Shown here one piece after another: positions 26,642 to 35,721 of a stretch of 64,000 nucleotides of DNA (positions are counted from its first letter, which is position 1; each line of letters opens with the position of its first letter). The position numbers and the translations under genes were made by a program. Origin of the DNA: Tissierella simiarum (GTDB lineage: Bacteria; Bacillota; Clostridia; Tissierellales; Tissierellaceae); NCBI RefSeq assembly GCF_018917865.1, contig NZ_JAHLPM010000012.1, forward strand, positions 1 through 64,000, read 5' to 3'. A model generated the notes under the pieces. It did no database searches and was not told where the DNA came from. It worked only from the letters and a program-made list of their open reading frames with translations.

Positions 26642-27622
26642 ATGTATAGAGCTGTTAAAATAAGTAAAGGTTCTGGAGGATTTGGTGGACCCCTTGTTAT
26701 AAAGCCAGAACCAGGAAAGGATAAGATTCTTTCAGTAACTGGTGGAGGTATTAGTCCTGTGGCTGAAAAAATTGCGGAAATGACTGGAGCTACAGCTGTA
26801 GATGGATTCAAAACATCTATTCCTGATGGAGAAGTATTACTTGCAGTAGTTGACTGTGGTGGAACTGCAAGATGTGGAGTATATCCTAAAAAAGGAATTT
26901 ATACAGTAAACTTAACTCCTGTAGGACAATCAGGACCTTTAGCTAAATATATTACTGAAGATATATATGTATCAGGGGTTACTGAAAAGACTTTAGCCTA
27001 TGCTGATGATAAAGAAGCGTTGCCAACAAAGCAAGAAGTAAGAGCAACAATTGATGCAGCAAAAAAAGCTAAAGCACAGGAACCAGAGAAAAAAGGAAAT
27101 ATTGTAGAAAGAATAGGAAAAGGCGCAGGAAAAGTTGTAGGTATTTTTTATGCAGCAGGTAGAGAGACTATAGATTCTGTAATTAAAAATATTTTACCTT
27201 TCATGGCTTTTGTAGCAATGCTTATTGGTATAATACTTAAATCTGGCATAGGCGATTTTATAGCAAAAACAATAGCTCCTTATTCAGGAAGTTTGCCAGG
27301 ACTGCTAGCTATATCTGTAATTGCAGCATTACCAGTGTTATCACCATTGCTAGGACCTGGAGCTGTAATAGCCCAAGTTGTTGGAGTATTAATAGGAGTT
27401 GAGATAGGAAAAGGTAATATTCCACCTCAATATGCATTACCAGCACTATTTGCAATTGACCCACAAGTTGGTTGTGATTTTATACCAGTTGGATTAAGTT
27501 TAGGAGAAGCAGAGCCAGAAACTGTTGAAGTAGGTGTACCTGCCATATTATTTTCAAGATTAATAACAGGACCTATTTCAGTAATTATTGCATATTTATT
27601 TAGTTTTGGATTATACAGATAA
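26642..27622 (+). CDS. srlE: PTS glucitol/sorbitol EIIBC
   Basis: A 326-residue fusion. The N-terminal EIIB starts YRAVKISKGSGGFGGPLVIKP and carries the phosphocysteine in VVDCGGTARCGVYPKKG (about residues 64-81). After a charged linker, the C-terminal membrane part has LPFMAFVAMLIGIILKSG and FAIDPQVGCDFIPVGLSLGEAEPE near 276-299. Together with SrlA it brings in and phosphorylates a hexitol. RBS AAGGAGG precedes the ATG. Confidence 0.93.
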   Translation: MYRAVKISKGSGGFGGPLVIKPEPGKDKILSVTGGGISPVAEKIAEMTGATAVDGFKTSIPDGEVLLAVVDCGGTARCGVYPKKGIYTVNLTPVGQSGPLAKYITEDIYVSGVTEKTLAYADDKEALPTKQEVRATIDAAKKAKAQEPEKKGNIVERIGKGAGKVVGIFYAAGRETIDSVIKNILPFMAFVAMLIGIILKSGIGDFIAKTIAPYSGSLPGLLAISVIAALPVLSPLLGPGAVIAQVVGVLIGVEIGKGNIPPQYALPALFAIDPQVGCDFIPVGLSLGEAEPETVEVGVPAILFSRLITGPISVIIAYLFSFGLYR

Positions 27623-27644
27623 TATTTTTTGGAGGAAAGGTTTA

Positions 27645-27995
27645 ATGAAATATAAAGTTGAAGTTGTAAAAATTGGAGATTTAGTTGAAGAATTATTAGG
27701 AGAAAATATGTTAATACTGTTTAATTCTAATGCTCCCGAGGAGCTGGCAGAGATATCGGTTTTACACACTACTAACGATTTAAAGGAAGATGTAAAACCT
27801 GGTGATATTATTAAAATTGGTGACATAGAATATAGTGTTACTGGCGTAGGTAGTGAAGCTAATAGTACTTTAAAAGAATTAGGACATTGTACTTTAAAAT
27901 TTAATGGATCAAATACGCCAGAGTTACCTGGAATAATTAACTTAGATGGTGATATACCAAATATAAAAGAAGGAGATACAATATCCATATATTAG
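27645..27995 (+). CDS. srlB: PTS glucitol/sorbitol EIIA
   Basis: The open frame begins at 27588 inside srlE, but the ATG at 27645 with GGAGGAAAGG upstream gives the standard 116-residue protein. It has the glucitol EIIA pattern: MLILFNSNAPEELAEISVLH near residues 21-40, with the phosphohistidine expected in SVLHTTND, and VKPGDIIKIGDIEYSVTGVG near 49-68. It takes phosphate from HPr and passes it to SrlE. A terminator follows, closing the operon. Confidence 0.92.
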   Translation: MKYKVEVVKIGDLVEELLGENMLILFNSNAPEELAEISVLHTTNDLKEDVKPGDIIKIGDIEYSVTGVGSEANSTLKELGHCTLKFNGSNTPELPGIINLDGDIPNIKEGDTISIY

Positions 27996-28038
27996 TCTTC
28001 TTTATGGAATGTATCCCCAAAGGAAATTATACAGTTAT

Positions 28039-28075
28039 AAAATCCTTTCCTTAATGGGGAAGGATTTTCTTCTTT
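28039..28075 (+). terminator. Terminator of the glucitol PTS operon
   Basis: AAAATCCTT (28039-28047) pairs with AAGGATTTT (28060-28068), with extra CC/GG pairs in the loop and a T-rich tail. Confidence 0.8.
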
Positions 28076-28148
28076 TATTGTACAAGATATAAAAGAAAAT
28101 ATCTATATATTATTGAAAAAATGTAGATAGACCTTTTATTTTAGTTAG

Positions 28149-28177
28149 TTGACTATTTAATTAAAGAGGTATATAAT
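28149..28177 (+). promoter_or_regulatory. Sigma-A promoter of the SAF-domain dehydrogenase gene
   Basis: TTGACT (28149-28154), 17 bases, TATAAT (28172-28177). Confidence 0.75.
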
Positions 28178-28238
28178 TTAATTGAAATAAATTTAGAGGT
28201 ATGAAATAAATTTCACAAGTAAAATAGGGGGAATAAAT

Positions 28239-29534
28239 ATGCTAGGTTTAAATACTAAGTTAGGTGAATTGGAATCAAAGAATGAACATATTAAGGTTGC
28301 ACTAGTTGGAGCAGGTCAAATGGGAAAAGGTATGGTAAGTCAAATGATGCTTATGAAGGGCATGATTCCATCCTTAGTTGTTGATATTAACTTAGAAAAT
28401 GCTGTTGAATCTTTTACTTTAGCAGGAGTTTCCAAAGATGACATAGTTATAGCTAAAAGTTTGGAAGATATTAATATAGCTATGGAAAGCAATAAATATA
28501 TTGTATGTGATAATGCTGAATATGCAGCAAAAGCAAACTTAGTTGACGTAGTAGTAGATGCTACAGGTGTACCAGATATAGGAGCTAAAATTGCAATGGA
28601 TTCTATATTTAATAAGAAGCATATAGTTATGTTAAATGTAGAAGCGGATGTAGTAGTTGGACCAATTTTAAACAAACTGGCTAAAAATGCAGGAGTTGTA
28701 TATACCGGGACGGCAGGAGATGAACCAGGTGCAGTTAAAGAATTATATGATTTTGCTGATGCTTCAGGGTTTGATATTGTAGCTATAGGTAAAGGAAAAA
28801 ATAATCCTGTAAATTTAGAATCCAATCCTGATAGTGTTAGAGAACAAGCTTTAAAATCAGGTGTAAGTCCTAAAATGCTAGCTTCCTTTAAAGACGGAAC
28901 TAAAACCATGGTAGAAATGACGGCTATGGCAAACGCTACCGGATTTATACCAGATGTTAGAGGGGGACATGGACCAGAAGCTGAAGTAAAAGATTTACCA
29001 CAACTTTATAGACTTAAGGAAGACGGTGGTATTTTAAATCAATATAAAATAGTTGATTATGTAAACGGTATTGCACCAGGAGTATTTATTATAGTAACTA
29101 CAAAGCTACCTCAAGTTCATCATGAAATGCAATATTTAAGCATGGGGCCTGGACCAAATTATGTACTATATCGTCCATACCATCTAACTAGTTTAGAAAC
29201 ACCTTTAACTGTAGCTAGAGCGGCTATTTATAATGAACCTACAATAATACCTATGGACGGAAGACCTATTGCAGAAACCATAACTGTAGCAAAAAGAGAT
29301 TTAAAGGCAGGAGAAAAATTAGATGGAATTGGTGGCTTTACTGTATATGGTAGTATAGAAACTTATGAGAAAGCAAAAGAAGAAAAGCTGTTACCAATAG
29401 GATTGGTAAATAAAAATACAGTTATTAAAAAGGACATAAAGAAGGGCGAGTATATAACTTATGATATGGTAGATTTAGATACTACTACTTTAATATATAA
29501 ACTTAGACAGCTACAAGAAGATCTAATAAAATAA
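28239..29534 (+). CDS. NAD(P)-dependent dehydrogenase with C-terminal SAF domain
   Basis: A 431-residue protein. The N-terminal Rossmann fold (VALVGAGQMGKGMVSQM near residues 21-37) resembles homoserine dehydrogenase-type enzymes: VVVDATGVPDIGAKIA near 104 and YTGTAGDEPGAVKELY near 156. The C-terminal part (ITVAKRDLKAGEKLDGIGGF near 347 and IKKDIKKGEYITYDMVD near 403) is an SAF domain. Relatives often lie beside polyol PTS genes, but I know of no proven reaction for this subgroup. Between the glucitol and galactitol-type PTS operons and with its own promoter and terminator, it is a candidate polyol-phosphate dehydrogenase, standing in for the absent SDR-type SrlD. Confidence 0.75.
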   Translation: MLGLNTKLGELESKNEHIKVALVGAGQMGKGMVSQMMLMKGMIPSLVVDINLENAVESFTLAGVSKDDIVIAKSLEDINIAMESNKYIVCDNAEYAAKANLVDVVVDATGVPDIGAKIAMDSIFNKKHIVMLNVEADVVVGPILNKLAKNAGVVYTGTAGDEPGAVKELYDFADASGFDIVAIGKGKNNPVNLESNPDSVREQALKSGVSPKMLASFKDGTKTMVEMTAMANATGFIPDVRGGHGPEAEVKDLPQLYRLKEDGGILNQYKIVDYVNGIAPGVFIIVTTKLPQVHHEMQYLSMGPGPNYVLYRPYHLTSLETPLTVARAAIYNEPTIIPMDGRPIAETITVAKRDLKAGEKLDGIGGFTVYGSIETYEKAKEEKLLPIGLVNKNTVIKKDIKKGEYITYDMVDLDTTTLIYKLRQLQEDLIK

Positions 29535-29550
29535 AAAATGACATTTAACA

Positions 29551-29590
29551 AAAAAATCCGATTCTTAGAATCGGATTTTTTTGTTTTTAC
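29551..29590 (+). terminator. Terminator
   Basis: AAAAAATCCGATTC pairs with GAATCGGATTTTTT around a 3-base loop, followed by GTTTTT. Confidence 0.9.
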
Positions 29591-29680
29591 TGGTAGTTTT
29601 GGTAGGAATAAGCGGTAGAAAAAGTAAGACCAATGGGTATAATATGTATAAAGGTGGTTTTATAAGTAATAATACTGGCT

Positions 29681-29703
29681 GAATATGTTGATTTAACATA
29701 TTC
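29681..29703. promoter_or_regulatory. Dyad upstream of the sigma-54 promoter (candidate activator site)
   Basis: GAATATGTT (29681-29689), 5 bases, AACATATTC (29695-29703), a perfect 9-bp dyad ending 20 bases before the -24 element. Its place suits the activator encoded directly downstream. Confidence 0.5.
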
Positions 29704-29721
29704 TTATTTTTGTTTTTAATG

Positions 29722-29739
29722 TTGGCACGATTATTGCTT
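29722..29739 (+). promoter_or_regulatory. Sigma-54 (-24/-12) promoter of the second levR/gat operon
   Basis: TTGGCACGATTATTGCTT matches the TGGCAC-N5-TTGCT consensus exactly, with 10 bases between GG (29724-29725) and GC (29736-29737). It is 30 bases before the activator's start, so the activator gene itself appears to be under sigma-54 control. Confidence 0.93.
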
Positions 29740-29768
29740 ATTATAATTTACAAGTGAGGATGATAGTC

Positions 29769-32693
29769 ATGAAGGAAAAATTTTTAAATGTTATTGGTAA
29801 AGAAAATATAAAGAATCCTTATACAGACTCAGAGATTGCTAAATTACTTAATGTTAAAAGAGAGACTATAACTTCTTTACGTAATGATTTAGGAATCCCT
29901 AATTCTATGGAGAGAAGAAAAAATACCTTAATTGATTTAGTAAATAAGATTTTAAAAGATGATAAAGATATTTCAGAAAGAGAACTAACAAAGAAAGTAA
30001 ATGATTTAGGGTTTAATGTATCTCGCCATACTATTAGAGAATGTAAAAAGGAGCTGGAAGAAACTAAAGATAAGATGAAGGATGTTTATCTAAAAGAATC
30101 TGAAGATGATAATGAAGATCAAGAAACCTACAAAGAAGTATTAGCTTTTGAAAAAATTATTGGTTCTAAAGGGAGTTTAAAGCCTTATGTACAGCAAGCT
30201 AAAGCAGCTATGATGTATCCCCCTTATGGACTTCATACTTTAATATTAGGACCTACGGGAGTAGGAAAAAGTGAATTAGCTCAAGCTATGTATAACTTTG
30301 GAAGGGAGACTAAAAAAATAGATAGTGATTCTGTTTTTATAGTTTTTAACTGTGCTGACTATGCAGATAATCCTCAATTACTAATGTCTCAACTATTTGG
30401 ATATGTTAAAGGAGCTTTTACTGGTGCTGATGAAGGAAAGGAAGGGTTGGTAGAAAAGGCTAATGGTGGAGTACTTTTCTTAGATGAAGTTCACAGATTG
30501 CCTCCAGAAGGACAAGAGCTATTATTTTATTTAATTGATAAGGGTAAATTTAGGAGACTAGGTGAAACGGATGCTGAGAGAGAAGTAAATTTAATGATTA
30601 TAGCAGCTACTACTGAAAATCCAGATTCAACACTTTTAGATAGCTTTAGAAGAAGAATACCTATGACTATAGAATTACCTTCTCTTGCTTTGAGATCTTT
30701 AGATGAAAGGTTGGAGATGATAAAAGAGTTTCTTAGAAGGGAAACAAATAGAACAAAAAACTCTATTAGAATAACCAACGATGCATTAAAAGCTTTATTA
30801 CTATACGATTGTCCAGGTAATATTGGGCAGCTTAGAAGTGATATACAAGTATCTTGTGCTAGAAGCTTTTTAAACCATGTAGTTAACCAAACTAATATCA
30901 TGGAAATAACTATAGAAGAACTTCCTATAAGTGCTAAAAAAGGTTTATTAAAGATTCAGAACAATAGGCTGGAGACAGAAAAATTAATTGGAGTAGGAGA
31001 TCTAATAATATATGTAGATAATAAACCTATTGAAAGTACTCCTAAGGAAAACCTTTATATTCTTCCTAATGAGATTTACAGTTATATTGAGGAAAGATAT
31101 ATCGAACTGCAAAATGAAAGAATGAATCAAGATTTGATAAATTATATCATAGGAAGTGAAATGGAAGAAAAGTTAGAAAAGCTAATGAGCAAGGTAAAAG
31201 AAAATATAAAACCTATAGACAAAAAAGATTTAGCTAATATAGTAGGTATTCAAGTAATTGATATAGTTGAAAAAATAACTAGAATAGCAAAATGGAAATT
31301 AGGAATTAATGAAGAAAATTTATACTATGTTTTAGCTACCCATTTAAGTGCCACTATCGAGAGGGTTAAAAAAGGAATAATAATAAGAAATCCTCAGCTA
31401 GATAAAATAAAAAAAGACTATAATAAAGAATTTATTGTGGCAAAAGAAATGGTTAACATAATTGAAGAAGAGTTAGATGTAGAACTTACAGAAGATGAGG
31501 CAGGATTTATTACTATGTATCTTCGCTTAACAATGGAAGAAGAGAGTAAAATAGAAGGACGAGTAGGTGTAGTCTTAATATCTCATGGTAATGTAGCTTG
31601 TGGTATGGGAGAAGTAGCCAATAAATTACTAGGAGTAAATCATGCTAAAGCTATAGAAATGTCTTTAGATGAAAGTCCAGAGCTGGCATTAAAAAGGGCT
31701 ACAGATCTAGTTAAAAGTGTAGATGAAGGCAAAGGAGTTCTTTTAATGGTAGATATGGGTTCCCTTGCGACCTTTGGAGAATTAATTACCAAATCTACAG
31801 GGATTAAAACTAGAACTGTATCTAGGACAGATACTGTAATGGTAATTGAAGCCGTTAGACGCTGTATATTACCGGAAGCTAATTTAGATCAAATAGCAGA
31901 CTCGCTTGAAAAGGAACCAAAACAAAGAGGAAGAATAAATAAAAAGAATAATTTAGGAAAGCCTAAAATCATATTAACCATTTGTATAACTGGGCAAGGT
32001 TCTGCTAAGAAAGTAAAAAAATTGGTTAGCAATATAACTAATCAATATGATGAACAAATAACTATAATTCCTATAGGTGCTATGGATGAAAACATTCAAA
32101 GCATTATTGAATCTATACAAAGGGATAATGAAATAATAGCTGTAGTAGGAACTGTAAATCCTAAAATTCAAGGTGTGCCCTATATATCACTAGAGGATAT
32201 TATAAATGGAGTTGCTGAGGAAAAATTAAAAATTATTATAGATGTACAAGAACAGAATAACGGCGCTTATTATTACAATATCAACACTATATTAGATGCA
32301 GATACTACAATTTTTAATATGGATGTTGCTGATAAAAAGGAAGCTATTGAGAGATTAGGCTCACTATTATATGAGCAAGGGTATGTAAATGATAATTTCA
32401 TAAATGCAACTATTGAAAGAGAAGAATTGGGTCCATCTTTTTTAAGGGAAGGAGTAGCAATTCCTCATGCAGATCCTAGTTTTGTAATTAAGCCAAAGAT
32501 AGCTTTGGGATTATTAAAAAATCCCATTGATTGGAATGGAAATGAAATAAAAATCGTACTTTTATTGGCAATTAATAATGAATGTATAGATTTAATTAGG
32601 GAACTAAAGAGATTTTTTGAAGATGATGATAATTATGTAAATATATTAAATGCAGAAAATTATAATGCTGTAAGACAAGTGCTTGGGAGGTAG
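29769..32693 (+). CDS. LevR-type sigma-54 activator with C-terminal EIIA domain
   Basis: The frame opens at GTG 29754, but the ATG at 29769 has GAGGATG at 6 bases (974 residues). Domains: N-terminal DNA-binding part (about 1-120); sigma-54 AAA+ core with LGPTGVGKSELA near 163 and the sigma-54 contact GAFTGA near 214; PRD; EIIA-mannose-like domain (VGVVLISHG); an EIIB-like segment; and a C-terminal type-2 EIIA with IPHADP (histidine near 899). The last domain replaces the second PRD of the activator at 8207. It should drive the gatABC-aldolase operon from the sigma-54 promoter upstream of its own gene, tuned by PTS phosphorylation. Confidence 0.92.
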   Translation: MKEKFLNVIGKENIKNPYTDSEIAKLLNVKRETITSLRNDLGIPNSMERRKNTLIDLVNKILKDDKDISERELTKKVNDLGFNVSRHTIRECKKELEETKDKMKDVYLKESEDDNEDQETYKEVLAFEKIIGSKGSLKPYVQQAKAAMMYPPYGLHTLILGPTGVGKSELAQAMYNFGRETKKIDSDSVFIVFNCADYADNPQLLMSQLFGYVKGAFTGADEGKEGLVEKANGGVLFLDEVHRLPPEGQELLFYLIDKGKFRRLGETDAEREVNLMIIAATTENPDSTLLDSFRRRIPMTIELPSLALRSLDERLEMIKEFLRRETNRTKNSIRITNDALKALLLYDCPGNIGQLRSDIQVSCARSFLNHVVNQTNIMEITIEELPISAKKGLLKIQNNRLETEKLIGVGDLIIYVDNKPIESTPKENLYILPNEIYSYIEERYIELQNERMNQDLINYIIGSEMEEKLEKLMSKVKENIKPIDKKDLANIVGIQVIDIVEKITRIAKWKLGINEENLYYVLATHLSATIERVKKGIIIRNPQLDKIKKDYNKEFIVAKEMVNIIEEELDVELTEDEAGFITMYLRLTMEEESKIEGRVGVVLISHGNVACGMGEVANKLLGVNHAKAIEMSLDESPELALKRATDLVKSVDEGKGVLLMVDMGSLATFGELITKSTGIKTRTVSRTDTVMVIEAVRRCILPEANLDQIADSLEKEPKQRGRINKKNNLGKPKIILTICITGQGSAKKVKKLVSNITNQYDEQITIIPIGAMDENIQSIIESIQRDNEIIAVVGTVNPKIQGVPYISLEDIINGVAEEKLKIIIDVQEQNNGAYYYNINTILDADTTIFNMDVADKKEAIERLGSLLYEQGYVNDNFINATIEREELGPSFLREGVAIPHADPSFVIKPKIALGLLKNPIDWNGNEIKIVLLLAINNECIDLIRELKRFFEDDDNYVNILNAENYNAVRQVLGR

Positions 32694-32697
32694 TGAA

Positions 32698-33162
32698 ATG
32701 ACTGATAGTAAAAAAATGTTTAGAGAAGATTTAATTTTGTTTAATATGGAAGCTAAAGATAATAAAGATGCTATTGAACAGTTGGCTAATAAATTATTAA
32801 GTAAAGGAATAGTAAAAGAAAGTTTTGTAGAAGCTATAAAGGCGAGAGAAGATAATTATCCAACAGGATTGCCTACTGAAACTATAGGTGTGGCTATTCC
32901 TCATACAGATGCTATTCATGTAAATGAAGGAGCGTTAGCTATTGGACTTCTAAAAGAGCCTGTAGCATTTCAAATGATGGGTATGCCTGAAGAAACTGTA
33001 AATGTAAGTGTTATATTTATGATGGCTTTAAATGAAGCTCATGGGCATCTAGAAATGTTACAAAAACTTATGGGAATATTTCAAGAAAAGGAATTATTAA
33101 TTAAAATAAATGAAGCAAAAACTCCAGAAGAAATAGCAGAAGTTTTAAGTGATGTAATATAG
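32698..33162 (+). CDS. gatA: PTS galactitol-type EIIA
   Basis: The ATG at 32698, four bases after the activator's stop and behind GGGAGG (32685-32690), gives a 154-residue fructose/galactitol-type EIIA. The phosphohistidine is in TIGVAIPHTDAIHV near residue 69; LEMLQKLMGIFQEKELL near 121 is also typical. It phosphorylates GatB. Tight linkage to the activator gene means both come from the same sigma-54 transcript. Confidence 0.9.
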   Translation: MTDSKKMFREDLILFNMEAKDNKDAIEQLANKLLSKGIVKESFVEAIKAREDNYPTGLPTETIGVAIPHTDAIHVNEGALAIGLLKEPVAFQMMGMPEETVNVSVIFMMALNEAHGHLEMLQKLMGIFQEKELLIKINEAKTPEEIAEVLSDVI

Positions 33163-33232
33163 TAGTTTTTAAACATTAATTTTTCATATTAGTGTTTTAA
33201 ATATATATTTCTATTAGAAGGAGGTGAAAAGA

Positions 33233-33517
33233 ATGGCTAAAATACTAGTAGCATGTGGTACAGGTATCTGTACTTCAACAATGGCAGTAGACAGACTAAA
33301 AAAAGAGTTAAATGCGAGAGGTAAAGGAAATAATATAACTATTGTTCAATGTAAAGTAGCAGAAATACCTTCAAAGGTAAATGATGTTGACTTAATAGTA
33401 TGTACAACTCAAGTGTCTGGCAATATTTCTAAACCTGTTGTATCAGGTCTTCCATTCCTTACTGGAGTAGGAGTTGACAAAGTTATAGATGAAGTAATAG
33501 AAAAATTAGGACTATAA
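33233..33517 (+). CDS. gatB: PTS galactitol-type EIIB
   Basis: ATG at 33233 with AAGGAGG (33218-33224) gives the normal MAKILVACGTGICTSTM N-terminus (94 residues). C8 is the phosphocysteine. It moves phosphate from GatA to the sugar bound by GatC. gatC starts 22 bases after the stop. Confidence 0.93.
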   Translation: MAKILVACGTGICTSTMAVDRLKKELNARGKGNNITIVQCKVAEIPSKVNDVDLIVCTTQVSGNISKPVVSGLPFLTGVGVDKVIDEVIEKLGL

Positions 33518-33539
33518 TAAGGTGAGGGGGATTTATCTA

Positions 33540-34886
33540 ATGTCAATCCTAGGTTTTATAGATAAAATTGTAGGTTTAGGGGCACAAGTAATGATGCCTA
33601 TTATCATAACTATATTTGCTATGGTTTTAGGAGTAAAGTTTGGTAAAGCTCTTAGAGCCGGTCTTACTGTTGGTATTGGATTTGTAGGATTAAACTTAGT
33701 AATAGGATTATTAGGTGGCAGTTTAGGACCAGCTGCTCAAGAAATGGTTACTAGACTAGGATTGGATTTAACCATTATTGACGTAGGCTGGCCAGCAGCT
33801 GCCGCTATAGCTTTTGCATCAAGGGTAGGAGCTTTAATCATACCCTTGGGCTTAGGTGTAAATGCTATAATGCTATTAACTAATACTACTCAAACTTTAG
33901 ATATTGATATTTGGGATTATTGGCACTTTGCTTTTACAGGAGCATTAGTAGCAGGTGCTACAGGTAGTACTGCTTATGGATTATTAGCAGCAGCATTAAA
34001 CATGGTAATAGTAATGGTAATTGCTGACTTAACTGCTCCAGGAATAGAAAAATATCTTGGACTTCCAGGAATTTCATTACCTCATGGATTCTCCGCTGCA
34101 TATGTACCGATTGCAATCGTTATTAATAAGATAATAGACGTGATTCCTGGAATTAATAAAATAGATATAGATGCAGAAGGATTACAAGAAAAGATTGGTA
34201 TATTTGGTGAACCTATATTAATGGGTACTTTAATAGGTTTAGCAATAGGTGTTGCAGCAGGATATGATATAAAAGGTGTTTTAGAAATGGGTATAACATT
34301 AGGTGCAGTTTTAGTTTTAATGCCTAAAATGGCAGCGATGTTAATGGAAGGTTTAATGCCAGTTTCTGAAGCCGGTCAACAATTAATTCAAAAGAAATTC
34401 CAAAACAGAGGGAAAATATATATTGGACTTGACTCTGCAGTAGGAGTTGGTCATCCTGTAACTCTTACAGTAGCATTAATTTTAGTTCCAGTTACAATTC
34501 TTTTAGCAGCTATACTACCAGGTAATAAAGTGTTACCTTTCGCTGACTTAGCGGTTATACCATTTGCTTTAGTTATGCTTGTACCTGTTACTAAAGGTAA
34601 TGTATTTAGAACATTCGTTATAGGACTTTTAATAATATCTTTTGGACTATTAATTGCTACAAATTTAGCACCATTACACACACAAATGGCTCTTAATGCT
34701 AACTTCCAATTACCAGAAGGAGCTACTATGATTTCAAGTATTTGTGATGGAGCTAACCCATTAAGCTGGGCATTTACAAAAATTATGGAATTTAAAGTTA
34801 TAGGTGCAATTATAATGACAGTTATAGCAGTTGGTCTAGCACTTTACAATAGAAATAGGATAATTAAAGAAAACATTAATGCTTAA
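33540..34886 (+). CDS. gatC: PTS galactitol-type EIIC
   Basis: The frame opens at 33522, but the ATG at 33540 is preceded by GGTGAGGGGG and gives the family N-terminus MSILGFIDKIVGLGAQVMMP (448 residues). Around ten membrane segments; typical stretches are VLGVKFGKALRAGLTVGIGF near 26-45 and the C-terminal FQLPEGATMISSICDGANPL near 395. It imports a polyol such as galactitol or arabitol. A hairpin follows before the aldolase gene. Confidence 0.92.
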   Translation: MSILGFIDKIVGLGAQVMMPIIITIFAMVLGVKFGKALRAGLTVGIGFVGLNLVIGLLGGSLGPAAQEMVTRLGLDLTIIDVGWPAAAAIAFASRVGALIIPLGLGVNAIMLLTNTTQTLDIDIWDYWHFAFTGALVAGATGSTAYGLLAAALNMVIVMVIADLTAPGIEKYLGLPGISLPHGFSAAYVPIAIVINKIIDVIPGINKIDIDAEGLQEKIGIFGEPILMGTLIGLAIGVAAGYDIKGVLEMGITLGAVLVLMPKMAAMLMEGLMPVSEAGQQLIQKKFQNRGKIYIGLDSAVGVGHPVTLTVALILVPVTILLAAILPGNKVLPFADLAVIPFALVMLVPVTKGNVFRTFVIGLLIISFGLLIATNLAPLHTQMALNANFQLPEGATMISSICDGANPLSWAFTKIMEFKVIGAIIMTVIAVGLALYNRNRIIKENINA

Positions 34887-34898
34887 GCATAATTATAT

Positions 34899-34926
34899 AA
34901 ACCCAGTATCTACTGGGTTTATATAA
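34899..34926 (+). terminator. Hairpin between gatC and the aldolase gene
   Basis: AAACCCAGTA pairs with TACTGGGTTT around TC. Only a weak T tract follows, so read-through into the aldolase gene is likely and it may simply tune the transcript. Confidence 0.5.
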
Positions 34927-34949
34927 TACCAAGGAGGGAAAATAAAAAT

Positions 34950-35597
34950 ATGTTATTACAAGAATTAAGACAACAAGTTATAGAAAAAGGAATACAACTA
35001 AAAGAATATGGACTTATAACTCTTACAGGCGGGAATGTAAGTGGTAGAGATAAGGAAACAGGATTAATTGTAATTACTCCAAGTGGTATGGAATATAGCA
35101 AATTAAAACCAGAAGATGTTGTTGTCGTTGATATAGATGGCAACATAAAAGATGGTCATAGAAAACCAAGTTCCGATTTAATTACTCATTTACAAATATA
35201 TAGAGCTAGAGAAGATATAAATGGAATCATTCATACCCATTCAACTTATGCTAGCTGCTTCGCTATATTAAATGAAAGTATACCTGTAGCTTCTACTACT
35301 ATGGCTAATGAAGTGGGAGGAGAAGTACCAGTAGCCAAATATGCTCCAGTAGGCTCAGAAGAATTAGGTATAAATATAATTGAAAAAATAGGTAATCAAA
35401 AAGCAGTATTACTTCAAAATCATGGAGTGTTTACTTTTGGAGAAGATCCACATCATGCATTAGTAGCTGCTGTAATGTTTGAAGATGCAGCTAAAGCATA
35501 CTATTTAGCAAAAGCTATTGGCGAACCTGTCTTATTACCTGAAGAAGAAGTTAAGAGGGCCAATGAACTATTTAAAAACGTCTACGGACAAAGATAA
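34950..35597 (+). CDS. Class II aldolase, L-fuculose-phosphate aldolase type
   Basis: A 215-residue zinc-dependent aldolase/adducin-family enzyme. Motifs: TGGNVSGRD near residues 27-35, TPSGMEYSKLKPEDVVVVD near 45, the zinc histidines in IIHTHSTYASCF near 92-103, and the third in LLQNHGVFTFG near 150. It splits a ketose-1-phosphate into DHAP and an aldehyde. In this operon it would act on the oxidised, phosphorylated polyol delivered by GatABC. RBS AAGGAGGG precedes the ATG. Fuculose, ribulose or another ketose phosphate are all possible substrates. Confidence 0.87.
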   Translation: MLLQELRQQVIEKGIQLKEYGLITLTGGNVSGRDKETGLIVITPSGMEYSKLKPEDVVVVDIDGNIKDGHRKPSSDLITHLQIYRAREDINGIIHTHSTYASCFAILNESIPVASTTMANEVGGEVPVAKYAPVGSEELGINIIEKIGNQKAVLLQNHGVFTFGEDPHHALVAAVMFEDAAKAYYLAKAIGEPVLLPEEEVKRANELFKNVYGQR

Positions 35598-35619
35598 ATT
35601 TATAGAATATGAATACTTT

Positions 35620-35678
35620 AAAAGGTCCAGTATATTTAATTATCTTAAATACAAATAAGATTTGCTGGATCTTTTTTA
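35620..35678 (+). terminator. Terminator after the aldolase gene
   Basis: AAAAGGTCCAG (35620-35630) pairs with CTGGATCTTTT (35665-35675), with an inner ATCTTA/TAAGAT stem and a T run. Confidence 0.75.
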
Positions 35679-35721
35679 TTATAAATAATTTAAATAAATA
35701 TATTGAGAATGGAGTGATACA

